DNA of 41,817 bases from an uncultured Eubacterium sp. (GTDB lineage Bacteria > Bacillota > Clostridia > Lachnospirales > Lachnospiraceae): positions 1-41,817 of the forward strand of contig CAMEJP010000014.1 of NCBI GenBank assembly GCA_945920185.1, read 5' to 3'. Of the stretch, positions 28,355 through 35,737 are shown piece by piece. Under the pieces are notes generated by a model. It did not search any database and was not told the DNA's origin. It was given only the letters and a program-made list of their open reading frames with translations. How positions within the stretch are numbered: the stretch's first letter is position 1; every line of letters begins with the position of its first letter. The position numbers and the translations under genes are program-made.

Positions 28355-28383
28355 TAAGTGTACTATCACTGATAGTACACTTA
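28355..28383. promoter_or_regulatory. YtrA-type operator
   Basis: A perfect 29-bp palindrome: half site TAAGTGTACTATCA, a single central base, then its exact complement. The GTGTACTAT...ATAGTACAC core is that of YtrA-family GntR regulators. It begins at the -10 of the operon promoter and covers the start site. Confidence 0.9.
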
Positions 28384-28411
28384 ATATAGCATAATGAAAT
28401 AAGGGTGTCAA
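28383..28411 (-). promoter_or_regulatory. Sigma-A promoter of the gntR-ABC operon
   Basis: On the minus strand TTGACA (28411-28406), a 17-nt spacer and TATATT (28388-28383), directly abutting the palindromic operator. Confidence 0.88.
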
Positions 28412-28461
28412 TAGCAAATTTTAAAATATTTGGAATGAATTGTGAATGTCTGATTTATAAT

Positions 28462-28512
28462 AAAAACGCTGCAAGTATGATATACAATCATAAGCCTTGC
28501 AGCGTTTTTTAT
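28462..28512. terminator. Bidirectional terminator downstream of adhE
   Basis: Stem CGCTGCAAG (28467-28475) pairs with CTTGCAGCG (28496-28504), flanked by A-runs and T-runs on both strands. An inner TATGAT/ATCATA stem extends the hairpin. It ends adhE on the minus strand and could also stop plus-strand transcription. Confidence 0.88.
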
Positions 28513-28575
28513 ATATATTAAATTGTGTAAGATTTGAACTACACGAATCCATTTCGGTCGCCCTAAATGAATTTG

Positions 28576-31194
28576 TTATTTGCCGTAGTAAGCCTTGAGG
28601 TACATTTCCTTAATCTCGCTCATAAGAGGGTATCTTGGGTTGGCACCTGTGCACTGGTCATCAAATGCCTGCTCTACCATATCATCAAGCGTATCGAGGA
28701 AGTATTTCTCATCCACGCCGTAATCTTTAATGGTTTTCTTGATTCCGACCTTTTCTTTGAGTTCTTCAATGGCTTTTATAAAGTTCTCAAATACTTCGTC
28801 GTCATTTTTTCCCTTAATATTAAGGAAACGGGCACATTCAAGATAACGCTCCTTACAGTGTGGGTACTGATACTGTGAGAAAGTTCCCATCTTAGTAGGC
28901 ACGTCTGCTGCGTTGTAGCGCATGATGTCCGTGATGAGAAGAGCATTTGCAACACCGTGTGGAAGATGGTGGAATGCACCGAGCTTGTGTGCCATAGAGT
29001 GGCAGAGTCCCAAAAATGCGTTGGCAAATGCCATACCTGCCATAGTTGAGGCATCCGCCATTTTCTCTCTTGCTACAGCGTCGGCTGCTCCGTTTTCGTA
29101 AGCACTCGGAAGGTATGCAAATATATTCTTCATAGCCTTAAGTGCAAGACCGTCGGTGTAGTCGGTAGCCATAATTGAAGCGTAAGCCTCAAGTGCGTGC
29201 GTGAGGGCATCGATACCTGACGCGCTTGTAAGACCCTTTGGCTGATTCATCATAAGGTCAGCGTCAATAATTGACATATTAGGAAGAAGCTCGTAATCGG
29301 CAAGAGGATATTTTGTACCGCTTGTTTCGTCTGTGATAACCGCAAACGGAGTAACCTCTGAGCCAGTACCTGATGAGGTAGGAACTGCTATAAAGTAAGC
29401 CTTTTCACCCATCTTAGGGAATGTATATACACGCTTTCTGATATCCATAAATCTCATAGCCATATCAAGGAAGTCAGCTTCAGGATGCTCATAGAGAACC
29501 CACATAATCTTACCTGCGTCCATGGCAGAGCCGCCGCCGAGTGCGATGATTACGTCCGGTTCAAAAGCCGCCATGGCTTTTGCGCCTTCCTTTGCACAGG
29601 CAAGTGTCGGGTCAGGTGCTACTTCAAAGAAGGTAGAGTGAGTAATGCCCATTTCATCCAACTTGTCGGTAATACATTTTGTGTAACCGTTTTTATATAA
29701 GAAACTATCGGTAACGATAAATGCTTTCTTCTTATTCATAACCGTGCCAAGCTCGTCGAGAGCCACAGGCAGACAGCCTCTCTTCATATATACCTTCTGA
29801 GGTGTTCTAAACCAAAGCATATTTTCTCTCCTTTCGGCAACCGTCTTTATATTGATAAGGTGCTTAACGCTGACATTTTCTGAAACTGAGTTGCCGCCCC
29901 AAGAGCCGCAGCCAAGTGTAAGAGAAGGGTTAAGCTTAAAGTTATAAAGGTCACCGATGCCGCCGTGAGATGAAGGTGTATTTACAAGTACACGGCATGT
30001 TTTCATGGCTTGTGAGAACTTATCAATCTTATCCTGTGATGTAGCCACATTTACATAGAGAGAAGATGTATGACCGTAACCTCCGTCAGCTACAAGACGC
30101 TCTGCCTTGGCAATGGCATCGTCAAAATTCTTTGCCTTATACATTGCAAGAACAGGTGAAAGTTTCTCGTGTGCAAATTCTTCCGAAAGCTCCACGCTTG
30201 TGACCTCTCCGATAAGAATCTTTGTTGCAGAAGGAACTTTTACGCCTGCAAGCTCAGCAATCTTAAATGCTGACTGACCTACGATTTTTGCGTTAAGGGA
30301 ACCGTTTATGATAATGGTCTTTCTTACAAGGTCAAGTTCTTTGCCTTTAAGGAAGTAGCAGCCTCTGTCGGAAAATTCCTTCTTTACCGCATCATAAATC
30401 TTTTCGTCCACAATAACAGACTGCTCGGAAGCACATATCATACCGTTATCAAATGTCTTTGAATGTATGATAGAGTTGACACTCAGCAGAATGTCGGCAG
30501 ATTCGTCAATGACAGCCGGTGTGTTGCCTGCACCTACGCCAAGGGCAGGTTTTCCTGATGAGTAGGCAGCCTTAACCATTCCGGGACCACCGGTGGCAAG
30601 TATGGTATCCGAACTCTTCATTACCTCGTTTGTAAGTTCAAGAGACGGAACGTCAATCCAGCCGATAATACCCTTTGGAGCTCCTGCAGCTACTGCAGCG
30701 TCAAGTACTACCTTTGCAGCCGCAATGGTAGATTTCTTTGCTCTCGGATGAGGGCTTATGATGATGCCGTTTCTTGTCTTTAAACACAAGAGCGTCTTAA
30801 ATATAGCGGTTGATGTAGGGTTGGTAGTCGGAATAACTGCAGCTATAAGACCGATAGGTTCAGCAACCTTTTTGATTCCGTAAGACTTATCTTCCTCGAT
30901 GACACCGCAGGTCTTTGTGTTTTTATATTTGTTGTAAATGTATTCTGAAGCATAGTGGTTCTTGATAACCTTATCCTCAACGACACCCATTCCCGTTTCC
31001 TCGACTGCCATTTTGGCAAGCGGTATTCTTGCCTTATTGGCGGCAAGCGCAGCAGCTAAGAAAATCTTATCTACCTGCTCCTGTGAGTATGTCGCAAATA
31101 TTTGCTGTGCTTCTCTGATTTCATCCATACGAATGATTAAGCTTTCAAGGCTGTCAACAACCTCAGGGCTTTTTGCATTTCCTTTCTTTGCCAT
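28576..31194 (-). CDS. adhE: Bifunctional acetaldehyde-CoA/alcohol dehydrogenase AdhE
   Basis: The 872-residue fusion has the family's usual length. The N-terminal CoA-dependent aldehyde dehydrogenase carries the catalytic cysteine in FDNGMICASEQSVIV (about residue 250) and the PTTNPTSTAIFK segment. The C-terminal iron-dependent alcohol dehydrogenase starts near residue 455 (FRTPQKVYMKRGCLP), with GGGSAMDAGK and metal-ligand histidines in LCHSMAHKLGAFHHLPHG. It reduces acetyl-CoA to ethanol and reoxidises NADH, and it commonly forms spirosomes. AGGAGG precedes the ATG. A Rex-type operator lies in its promoter. It is transcribed against replication. Confidence 0.97.
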   Translation of the reverse strand: MAKKGNAKSPEVVDSLESLIIRMDEIREAQQIFATYSQEQVDKIFLAAALAANKARIPLAKMAVEETGMGVVEDKVIKNHYASEYIYNKYKNTKTCGVIEEDKSYGIKKVAEPIGLIAAVIPTTNPTSTAIFKTLLCLKTRNGIIISPHPRAKKSTIAAAKVVLDAAVAAGAPKGIIGWIDVPSLELTNEVMKSSDTILATGGPGMVKAAYSSGKPALGVGAGNTPAVIDESADILLSVNSIIHSKTFDNGMICASEQSVIVDEKIYDAVKKEFSDRGCYFLKGKELDLVRKTIIINGSLNAKIVGQSAFKIAELAGVKVPSATKILIGEVTSVELSEEFAHEKLSPVLAMYKAKNFDDAIAKAERLVADGGYGHTSSLYVNVATSQDKIDKFSQAMKTCRVLVNTPSSHGGIGDLYNFKLNPSLTLGCGSWGGNSVSENVSVKHLINIKTVAERRENMLWFRTPQKVYMKRGCLPVALDELGTVMNKKKAFIVTDSFLYKNGYTKCITDKLDEMGITHSTFFEVAPDPTLACAKEGAKAMAAFEPDVIIALGGGSAMDAGKIMWVLYEHPEADFLDMAMRFMDIRKRVYTFPKMGEKAYFIAVPTSSGTGSEVTPFAVITDETSGTKYPLADYELLPNMSIIDADLMMNQPKGLTSASGIDALTHALEAYASIMATDYTDGLALKAMKNIFAYLPSAYENGAADAVAREKMADASTMAGMAFANAFLGLCHSMAHKLGAFHHLPHGVANALLITDIMRYNAADVPTKMGTFSQYQYPHCKERYLECARFLNIKGKNDDEVFENFIKAIEELKEKVGIKKTIKDYGVDEKYFLDTLDDMVEQAFDDQCTGANPRYPLMSEIKEMYLKAYYGK

Positions 31195-31218
31195 AAAGTT
31201 TCCTCCTATTATTAAAGA

Positions 31219-31236
31219 TTGTCAATCATTTAACAA
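31219..31236. promoter_or_regulatory. Rex-type redox operator at adhE
   Basis: On the minus strand TTGTTAAATGATTGACAA matches the Rex consensus TTGTTAA-N4-TTAACAA with one mismatch. It sits just after the -10 and covers the start site. Rex releases DNA at a high NADH/NAD ratio, so adhE would be induced when NADH accumulates, as known in other Clostridia. Confidence 0.82.
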
Positions 31237-31240
31237 TGTC

Positions 31241-31269
31241 ATTATATATAGAAATAAGAGTAATGTCAA
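31241..31269 (-). promoter_or_regulatory. Consensus sigma-A promoter of adhE
   Basis: On the minus strand TTGACA (31269-31264), a 17-nt spacer and TATAAT (31246-31241): a perfect consensus match, consistent with very strong expression under repressor control. Confidence 0.92.
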
Positions 31270-31348
31270 TAGCTTTTGAGAAAAAACTTAATGCAAATTA
31301 AAATAAGAGGGGAATAGATGTTGGACCGGAAGCTCAGAAAATAAACGG

Positions 31349-31377
31349 TTGACAAAAAAGTATGCATATATTACGAT
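31349..31377 (+). promoter_or_regulatory. Promoter of the riboswitch-controlled S41 gene
   Basis: TTGACA (31349-31354), a 17-nt spacer and TACGAT (31372-31377). Transcription would start about 20-25 nt before the riboswitch aptamer. It is divergent from adhE. Confidence 0.75.
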
Positions 31378-31408
31378 AATAATGAAACGAGAAAAGAAAA
31401 TATACAAA

Positions 31409-31500
31409 AGGGCAAACTTATAGAAATGTAAGGGCGCAAAGCCAGAAGTCTAAGGTAGTATAATTGTTTTACAGTGATATTATTACGATAGTTCGGTTGC
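31409..31500 (+). ncRNA. Cyclic-di-GMP-I (GEMM-I) riboswitch aptamer
   Basis: The order of conserved parts fits the GEMM-I class. A 5' P1 strand GGCAAA (31411-31416) is followed by the P1b hairpin CTTATA-GAAA-TGTAAG (31417-31432) with a GNRA tetraloop. Next come the conserved GCGCAAAGCC (31434-31443), the CTAAGG segment (31450-31455) and a P2 arm. The aptamer ends with ACGATAG...CGGTTGC (31484-31500), whose TTGC pairs with GCAA of the 5' strand. The conserved blocks are recognised by eye. The expected ligand is cyclic di-GMP. Confidence 0.85.
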
Positions 31501-31530
31501 AACAGGTAATGTTGCAGCTTTTTTTATTTT
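31497..31530 (+). terminator. Riboswitch expression-platform terminator
   Basis: Stem TTGCAACA (31497-31504) pairs with TGTTGCAG (31510-31517) and is followed by seven T, one A and four T. Its left arm reuses the TTGC that closes the aptamer's P1. Ligand-stabilised P1 and the terminator are therefore mutually exclusive, which suggests read-through when cyclic di-GMP is bound (an ON switch). Confidence 0.85.
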
Positions 31531-31543
31531 ATAAGGAGATGCG

Positions 31544-31594
31544 ATGCCTATTTTATCGGCAATTATAAAAAAGCGCACAGACCGTGCAAAGTGA
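31544..31594 (+). CDS. Short leader ORF, likely remnant of a metallopeptidase C-terminus
   Basis: This 16-codon ORF (MPILSAIIKKRTDRAK) starts 5 nt after AAGGAG and ends over the ribosome binding site of the S41 gene, so it could couple translation. Its ends match the LLSAI and IKKRVDRVK pieces of the fragment at 33324-33488, as if an internal stretch had been deleted. It may be a decayed gene end reused as a leader peptide or may have no function. Confidence 0.4.
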   Translation: MPILSAIIKKRTDRAK

Positions 31595-31609
31595 GGAAAA
31601 GTATTGGAA

Positions 31610-33172
31610 ATGAAAAGAAAAAAGAAAGTAATATATACAATTTGGACGGTTGCGTTGCTCTGCATACTTGCATTTGTGTACAGATATAGGATTTTACTGT
31701 TTATTGACGGGCATTTTGGAAGAAAATGTGAATTGAGCGAGCTGACTACTGAACAGAAGTTGGAAGATTTTGAGGAATTTTATTCCGCATTAGTGACTTC
31801 AAGCCCTTTTCTTGATGATGTAAATGAACTATATGGAATAGATTTTAAAGAAAGAAAAGAATATTATATAGAGCAGGTTAAAGCCACGGATAATAATGTG
31901 GAATTTTACGGTGTATTAAAGGCAATATCAGCAGAAATGTCAAGTTTTCATACAGATGTATGTTTCCCTCTGTATTACAATTTGCTTGGTATAAATTGTT
32001 ATAATTCAAAAAGAACCATAAGCAGGCTTGGAATGAAAGGAAAGATGCAGGCATGGTCAGATGAATTTGAGAGCCTGTTTGACAAGTATGAAGGTATAGA
32101 TGTTGTAAACACAGTGTATGTAGATGGCAAATACTATACAATGTTTTATGATAACTCAAAATGTGTGAGCTATGAACTAAAAACTATAGATGGAATTGAG
32201 GCTTCGGATTATATTGTAAACAATCTGTCTGTTATCAGACTATGTTATGATTCTCTTAATAATCAGGCATATAGGAAGCAATTCGTGCTCAATGACAGTG
32301 TAGGTATGCCAGTTGAAGTTGTATGGAGTGATGAAAATGGTCAAAGTATCACAAAAACATTATATAAAGATATAGGCATTGAATTATATTATGGTTATGG
32401 ATATATATATGAAAATCCAAGTGATAATGCAACAGACAGAACCAGCGTAACGATGTACAGAGATAACAAAAATAAACTTGAATATGTGAAAATTAATGAT
32501 TTTTCCAACAATCAAGGTAATGAATTAAAAGAATATCTTAAAGATACACCATATGATACAATTATTATTGATTTAAGGGATAATTACGGCGGGAAAAAGG
32601 ATTATGCCGTAAAGTATCTGTATCCTGCCTTATATGATAAAAATATAACCTTTGAAAGCACGTGGAAGGTTATTAAAAGTGATAAAAACAAGTGTGTGAC
32701 TGATAATTTGTGGACAACCGTATCCATGCGTGATAAAAAAGATGAAAAATACTTTTATTACAGCAAAGAATGGAAATATGTCGGAAAGGCTGACAGCAGC
32801 AAAAATGTTTATTATCTGGTGGGGATGGGAACCGGTTCAGCAGCAGATGCGTATGTAGCTATGATAAAGGCAAATGATTTAGGTACGGTTATTGGTTCAA
32901 ATACGGGAGGAGAAGGACTGGGAGATTCTTTCGTGTGCCATTCTCTGAAAAATTCCTCTTTGGTGTATATATATTATCCAAGTACAAATTGCGATGAATT
33001 AAATTCAAGGCTGGGAACTTCTCCCGATATATACATAAATCAGACTCTTGAAGATTATAAACTTGAGAAGGAACTGGCGTTGGCGGGCAAACCGGACAGT
33101 TATTCAAACAGAATGACATATGATACCGTACTGAAATATACGGTAGAGCTCATTATGTGGAACAGGGAATAA
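31610..33172 (+). CDS. Membrane-anchored S41-family peptidase-like protein
   Basis: About 520 residues. A basic N-terminus and one membrane segment (about residues 8-30) are followed by a large extracytoplasmic part. The C-terminal half has S41 landmarks: TIIIDLRDNYGGKK near residue 325, GMGTGSAADAYVAMIKAND with the expected catalytic serine near 410, and VIGSNTGGEGLGDS. The lysine usual in CtpA-type enzymes (GEKTFGKG) is not at the equivalent site, so activity or mechanism is uncertain. A TTG at 31604 is an alternative start with better Shine-Dalgarno spacing. It is the gene controlled by the cyclic-di-GMP riboswitch. Confidence 0.85.
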   Translation: MKRKKKVIYTIWTVALLCILAFVYRYRILLFIDGHFGRKCELSELTTEQKLEDFEEFYSALVTSSPFLDDVNELYGIDFKERKEYYIEQVKATDNNVEFYGVLKAISAEMSSFHTDVCFPLYYNLLGINCYNSKRTISRLGMKGKMQAWSDEFESLFDKYEGIDVVNTVYVDGKYYTMFYDNSKCVSYELKTIDGIEASDYIVNNLSVIRLCYDSLNNQAYRKQFVLNDSVGMPVEVVWSDENGQSITKTLYKDIGIELYYGYGYIYENPSDNATDRTSVTMYRDNKNKLEYVKINDFSNNQGNELKEYLKDTPYDTIIIDLRDNYGGKKDYAVKYLYPALYDKNITFESTWKVIKSDKNKCVTDNLWTTVSMRDKKDEKYFYYSKEWKYVGKADSSKNVYYLVGMGTGSAADAYVAMIKANDLGTVIGSNTGGEGLGDSFVCHSLKNSSLVYIYYPSTNCDELNSRLGTSPDIYINQTLEDYKLEKELALAGKPDSYSNRMTYDTVLKYTVELIMWNRE

Positions 33173-33226
33173 AGATATATGGAACGACTTGGTAAAGTGG
33201 GCAAAAAAGTAGGAGTCTAAGTTAAA

Positions 33227-33328
33227 ATGAAAAACAAAAAGACCGATATTTTCGTAATGGTTTTAGCATTAATACTGATTTTGACAACATTTGCAGAAAT
33301 CCCATATGCCAGCTATATTATGAGATGA
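33227..33328 (+). CDS. Small single-pass membrane ORF (33 aa)
   Basis: An ORF of 33 residues: MKNKKTDIF, a hydrophobic stretch VMVLALILILTTFA, and a short polar tail ending YIMR. GGAG lies 11 nt upstream. It ends inside the start of the metallopeptidase remnant in another frame. It could be a real microprotein, or the surviving N-terminal signal of a deleted membrane protein. Confidence 0.4.
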   Translation: MKNKKTDIFVMVLALILILTTFAEIPYASYIMR

Positions 33329-33488
33329 ATATGCCATTGAAATGGGATGTAATGCAAGGGCTCTTTTATCAGCAATTACCAAAATAGAGCAGCTAAATCA
33401 AACAGCATCTAAAATAACAATGTCAGGACATCCGCATATAAAACTGCGGGAAAGAAATATAAAAAAGCGGGTAGACCGTGTAAAGTAA
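33324..33488 (+). pseudogene. C-terminal remnant of an M48/M56-like metallopeptidase
   Basis: The frame is open after an in-frame stop and encodes 54 residues starting DEYAIEMGCNARALLSAI and ending with HPHIKLRERNIKKRVDRVK and a stop. The DEYA..MG...L..AL..I block and the terminal HP...RI..R pattern are those of the ends of M48/HtpX-like or M56 peptidases. No start codon, catalytic HExxH or membrane region precedes it, so it is a gene fragment. Family assignment is by motif only. Confidence 0.55.
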
Positions 33489-33502
33489 GGAAAAGAGTCA
33501 TT

Positions 33503-33592
33503 ATGAACAAAAAGAAAAAAATAGTGATAGATGTGATTGTAGGCGTTATATTATATTTTGTGATTGTAGGAATAATACATGCGTGTTTATAA
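33503..33592 (+). CDS. Small single-pass membrane ORF (29 aa)
   Basis: An ORF of 29 residues: MNKKKKIVIDV followed by a hydrophobic stretch IVGVILYFVIVGIIHACL. Its upstream AAGGAAAAG context and lysine-rich start align with those of the S41 gene at 31592-31625, suggesting it is the truncated beginning of a related membrane protein. It overlaps the CPBP-family start by 14 bp, so it may couple translation. Confidence 0.4.
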   Translation: MNKKKKIVIDVIVGVILYFVIVGIIHACL

Positions 33593-34250
33593 AGACAAAA
33601 AGACAAAAATAATCTGTATAGTTTTAATATATGGCTTGGTCATTCAAGTGTTACCAATTATACTTATGAAAAGAATTTCAATCAATTCTTATTTTCAAAG
33701 TATAGTATTAAATTTGATTTTTTACATATTTGTGGCTGTGAGTTCAGTAATATTATCATTAGATTTGCTAAAGAAAGATGCAATAACTATTTTTTCCGAC
33801 GTCAAAAATAGCTGGGAAAAAGTGATTATTATTCTATTTTTTACATTTGTAGTATTTTTGATATCTTCAATATGTGTATCAAATATGAATATAGTCAATG
33901 TAAATGAAAAAAGTATAGACAATATGATGGTACATTATTTTGGAGCTACGGTCTTTTTGTCACTGTGTATATGCCCGCTGGTGGAAGAACTTGTGTTTAG
34001 GTATGCAATGATAAGGATATTTAACTGTAAACTTTTAGGTGTATTCATATCTGCCTTTTCGTTTGGAATGATACATTGCATAAGTAAAATGATAATATTG
34101 CAGGATTATCTTCAAATAGTGACATCAATACCATACATAATATTAGGGTTAGGTTTTGCTCTGATATATATTGAAAGTCACAATATATATATTCCTCTTC
34201 TTGTTCATATAGCCTTGAATGGACTATCTGTAATATCAACTCTGAAATAA
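33579..34250 (+). CDS. CPBP-family (CAAX protease/Abi) intramembrane metalloprotease-like protein
   Basis: The 223-residue polytopic membrane protein has CPBP motifs in order: PLVEELVFRYAMIRIF (EE...R), FSFGMIHCISK (FxxxH) and LLVHIALNGLSV (HxxxN). About six hydrophobic segments are visible. Family members act in prenyl-protein-like processing, bacteriocin self-immunity or regulation. GTAGGA lies 8 nt before the ATG. It sits behind the S41 gene and metallopeptidase debris and may have been part of one peptidase cassette. Confidence 0.88.
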   Translation: MRVYKDKKTKIICIVLIYGLVIQVLPIILMKRISINSYFQSIVLNLIFYIFVAVSSVILSLDLLKKDAITIFSDVKNSWEKVIIILFFTFVVFLISSICVSNMNIVNVNEKSIDNMMVHYFGATVFLSLCICPLVEELVFRYAMIRIFNCKLLGVFISAFSFGMIHCISKMIILQDYLQIVTSIPYIILGLGFALIYIESHNIYIPLLVHIALNGLSVISTLK

Positions 34251-34321
34251 CTCAGAACCCATTATTTTTGATTGCATCGGTTCATAAGCTGATAAGGCAT
34301 GCAAACTCTCCTAACCAATTA

Positions 34322-34350
34322 TTGCAAAAGTATCTGTAATGTATTATAAT
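34322..34350 (+). promoter_or_regulatory. Sigma-A promoter of serS
   Basis: TTGCAA (34322-34327), a 17-nt spacer and TATAAT (34345-34350). The leader is about 85 nt and no T-box antiterminator sequence is seen. Confidence 0.75.
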
Positions 34351-34439
34351 AACATCAAAGATTTATATGTGGAATGGAGGAGAGAGAAAGTGTTTTGCGC
34401 CGGATTGACATGAAGGCATAATATTTTCTCAAGCAGATT

Positions 34440-35720
34440 ATGTTAGATTTAAAGTTTGTCAGAGAGAACCCTGATATTGTAAAGCAGAATATTAAGAACA
34501 AGTTCCAGGACAGCAAGCTGCCGCTTGTTGACGAGGTTATTGAGCTGGACGAGCAAAGCCGTAAGGCTAAGACTGAGGCAGACGCCCTGAGAGCTGAGAG
34601 AAACAGCATTTCCAAAGAAATCGGCAAGCTTATGGGACAGGGAAAAAAGGATGAAGCAGAGGAGATGAAGAAGCTCGTAAATGAGAAGTCTGCTTATCTT
34701 GCTGAGCTTGAGGCAAAAGAGGCTGAATATAACGAGAAGATTCTAAAGATTATGATGACGATTCCTAACATCATAGACCCAAGTGTGCCTATCGGTAAGG
34801 ATGACAGTGAAAATAAGGAGCTAGAGAAGTTCGGAGAGCCGGCGCTTAAGCCATTTGAAGTTCCGTACCATACGGAGATTATGGAGAAGCTTCACGGCAT
34901 AGACCTTGACAGCGCAAGACGTGTGGCAGGAAACGGTTTCTATTACCTTATGGGCGATATTGCAAGACTCCATTCGGCAGTTATCTCTTATGCGAGAGAT
35001 TTTATGATAGACAGAGGATTTACCTACTGTGTGCCTCCGTTTATGATAAGAAGCGATGTCGTTACGGGTGTTATGAGCTTTGCGGAGATGGATGCCATGA
35101 TGTATAAGATTGAGGGCGAGGACCTTTATCTTATCGGTACGAGCGAACATTCCATGATTGGTAAATTCATCAATACCATTATTGATGAGAGCGAGCTTCC
35201 TAAGACTCTGACAAGCTATTCTCCTTGCTTTAGAAAGGAAAAGGGCGCACATGGTCTGGAGGAGCGTGGCGTGTACCGTATTCATCAGTTTGAGAAGCAG
35301 GAGATGATAGTGGTATGTAAGCCGGAGGACAGCAAAATGTGGTTTGACAGGCTGTGGAAGAACACTGTTGACCTCTTCAGGTCTCTTGACATTCCTGTAA
35401 GAACACTTGAGTGCTGTTCGGGAGATTTGGCTGACCTTAAAGTTAAATCTGTTGACGTTGAAGCGTGGTCACCAAGACAGCAGAAGTATTTTGAGGTAGG
35501 AAGCTGTTCAAATCTTGGCGATGCTCAGGCAAGAAGGCTTAAAATCAGAGTAAACGGCGAGAACGGAAAATATTTCGCTCATACGCTTAACAATACTGTT
35601 GTAGCTCCACCTAGAATGCTTATAGCATTTCTTGAGAACAATTTGAGAGAGGACGGAAGCGTGGCTATTCCTGAGGCTCTGAGACCATATATGGGTGGCA
35701 AGACAGAGATTAGAGGTTAG
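34440..35720 (+). CDS. serS: Seryl-tRNA synthetase
   Basis: This 426-residue class II synthetase starts MLDLKFVRENPDIVKQNI. It has the antiparallel coiled-coil arm at about residues 30-100, then class II motifs including YLIGTSEHSMIGKF, SPCFRKEKGAHGLEERGVYRIHQF (motif 2), KVKSVDVEAWSPRQQKYFEVGSCSNLGDAQARR and the C-terminal LNNTVVAPPRMLIAFLENN (motif 3). The Shine-Dalgarno before the ATG is weak (CTCAAGCAGATT). The stop is followed by intergenic element B. Confidence 0.97.
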   Translation: MLDLKFVRENPDIVKQNIKNKFQDSKLPLVDEVIELDEQSRKAKTEADALRAERNSISKEIGKLMGQGKKDEAEEMKKLVNEKSAYLAELEAKEAEYNEKILKIMMTIPNIIDPSVPIGKDDSENKELEKFGEPALKPFEVPYHTEIMEKLHGIDLDSARRVAGNGFYYLMGDIARLHSAVISYARDFMIDRGFTYCVPPFMIRSDVVTGVMSFAEMDAMMYKIEGEDLYLIGTSEHSMIGKFINTIIDESELPKTLTSYSPCFRKEKGAHGLEERGVYRIHQFEKQEMIVVCKPEDSKMWFDRLWKNTVDLFRSLDIPVRTLECCSGDLADLKVKSVDVEAWSPRQQKYFEVGSCSNLGDAQARRLKIRVNGENGKYFAHTLNNTVVAPPRMLIAFLENNLREDGSVAIPEALRPYMGGKTEIRG

Positions 35721-35737
35721 TATGTAACAATCACATT

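Noticed and set aside
28513-28575. Third copy of the intergenic element beyond adhE
   Set aside because: Only a CGAAATGGA-like string on the minus strand is shared; there is no P1 hairpin and no loop complement.
34374-34421. 15-codon ORF in the serS leader as an attenuator peptide
   Set aside because: It has no ribosome binding site, only one serine codon and no terminator/antiterminator pair.
34251-34439. T-box riboswitch upstream of serS
   Set aside because: No T-box (TGGNACCGCG-like) sequence or terminator is present; only a promoter and a weak TTGCAT/ATGCAA stem are seen.
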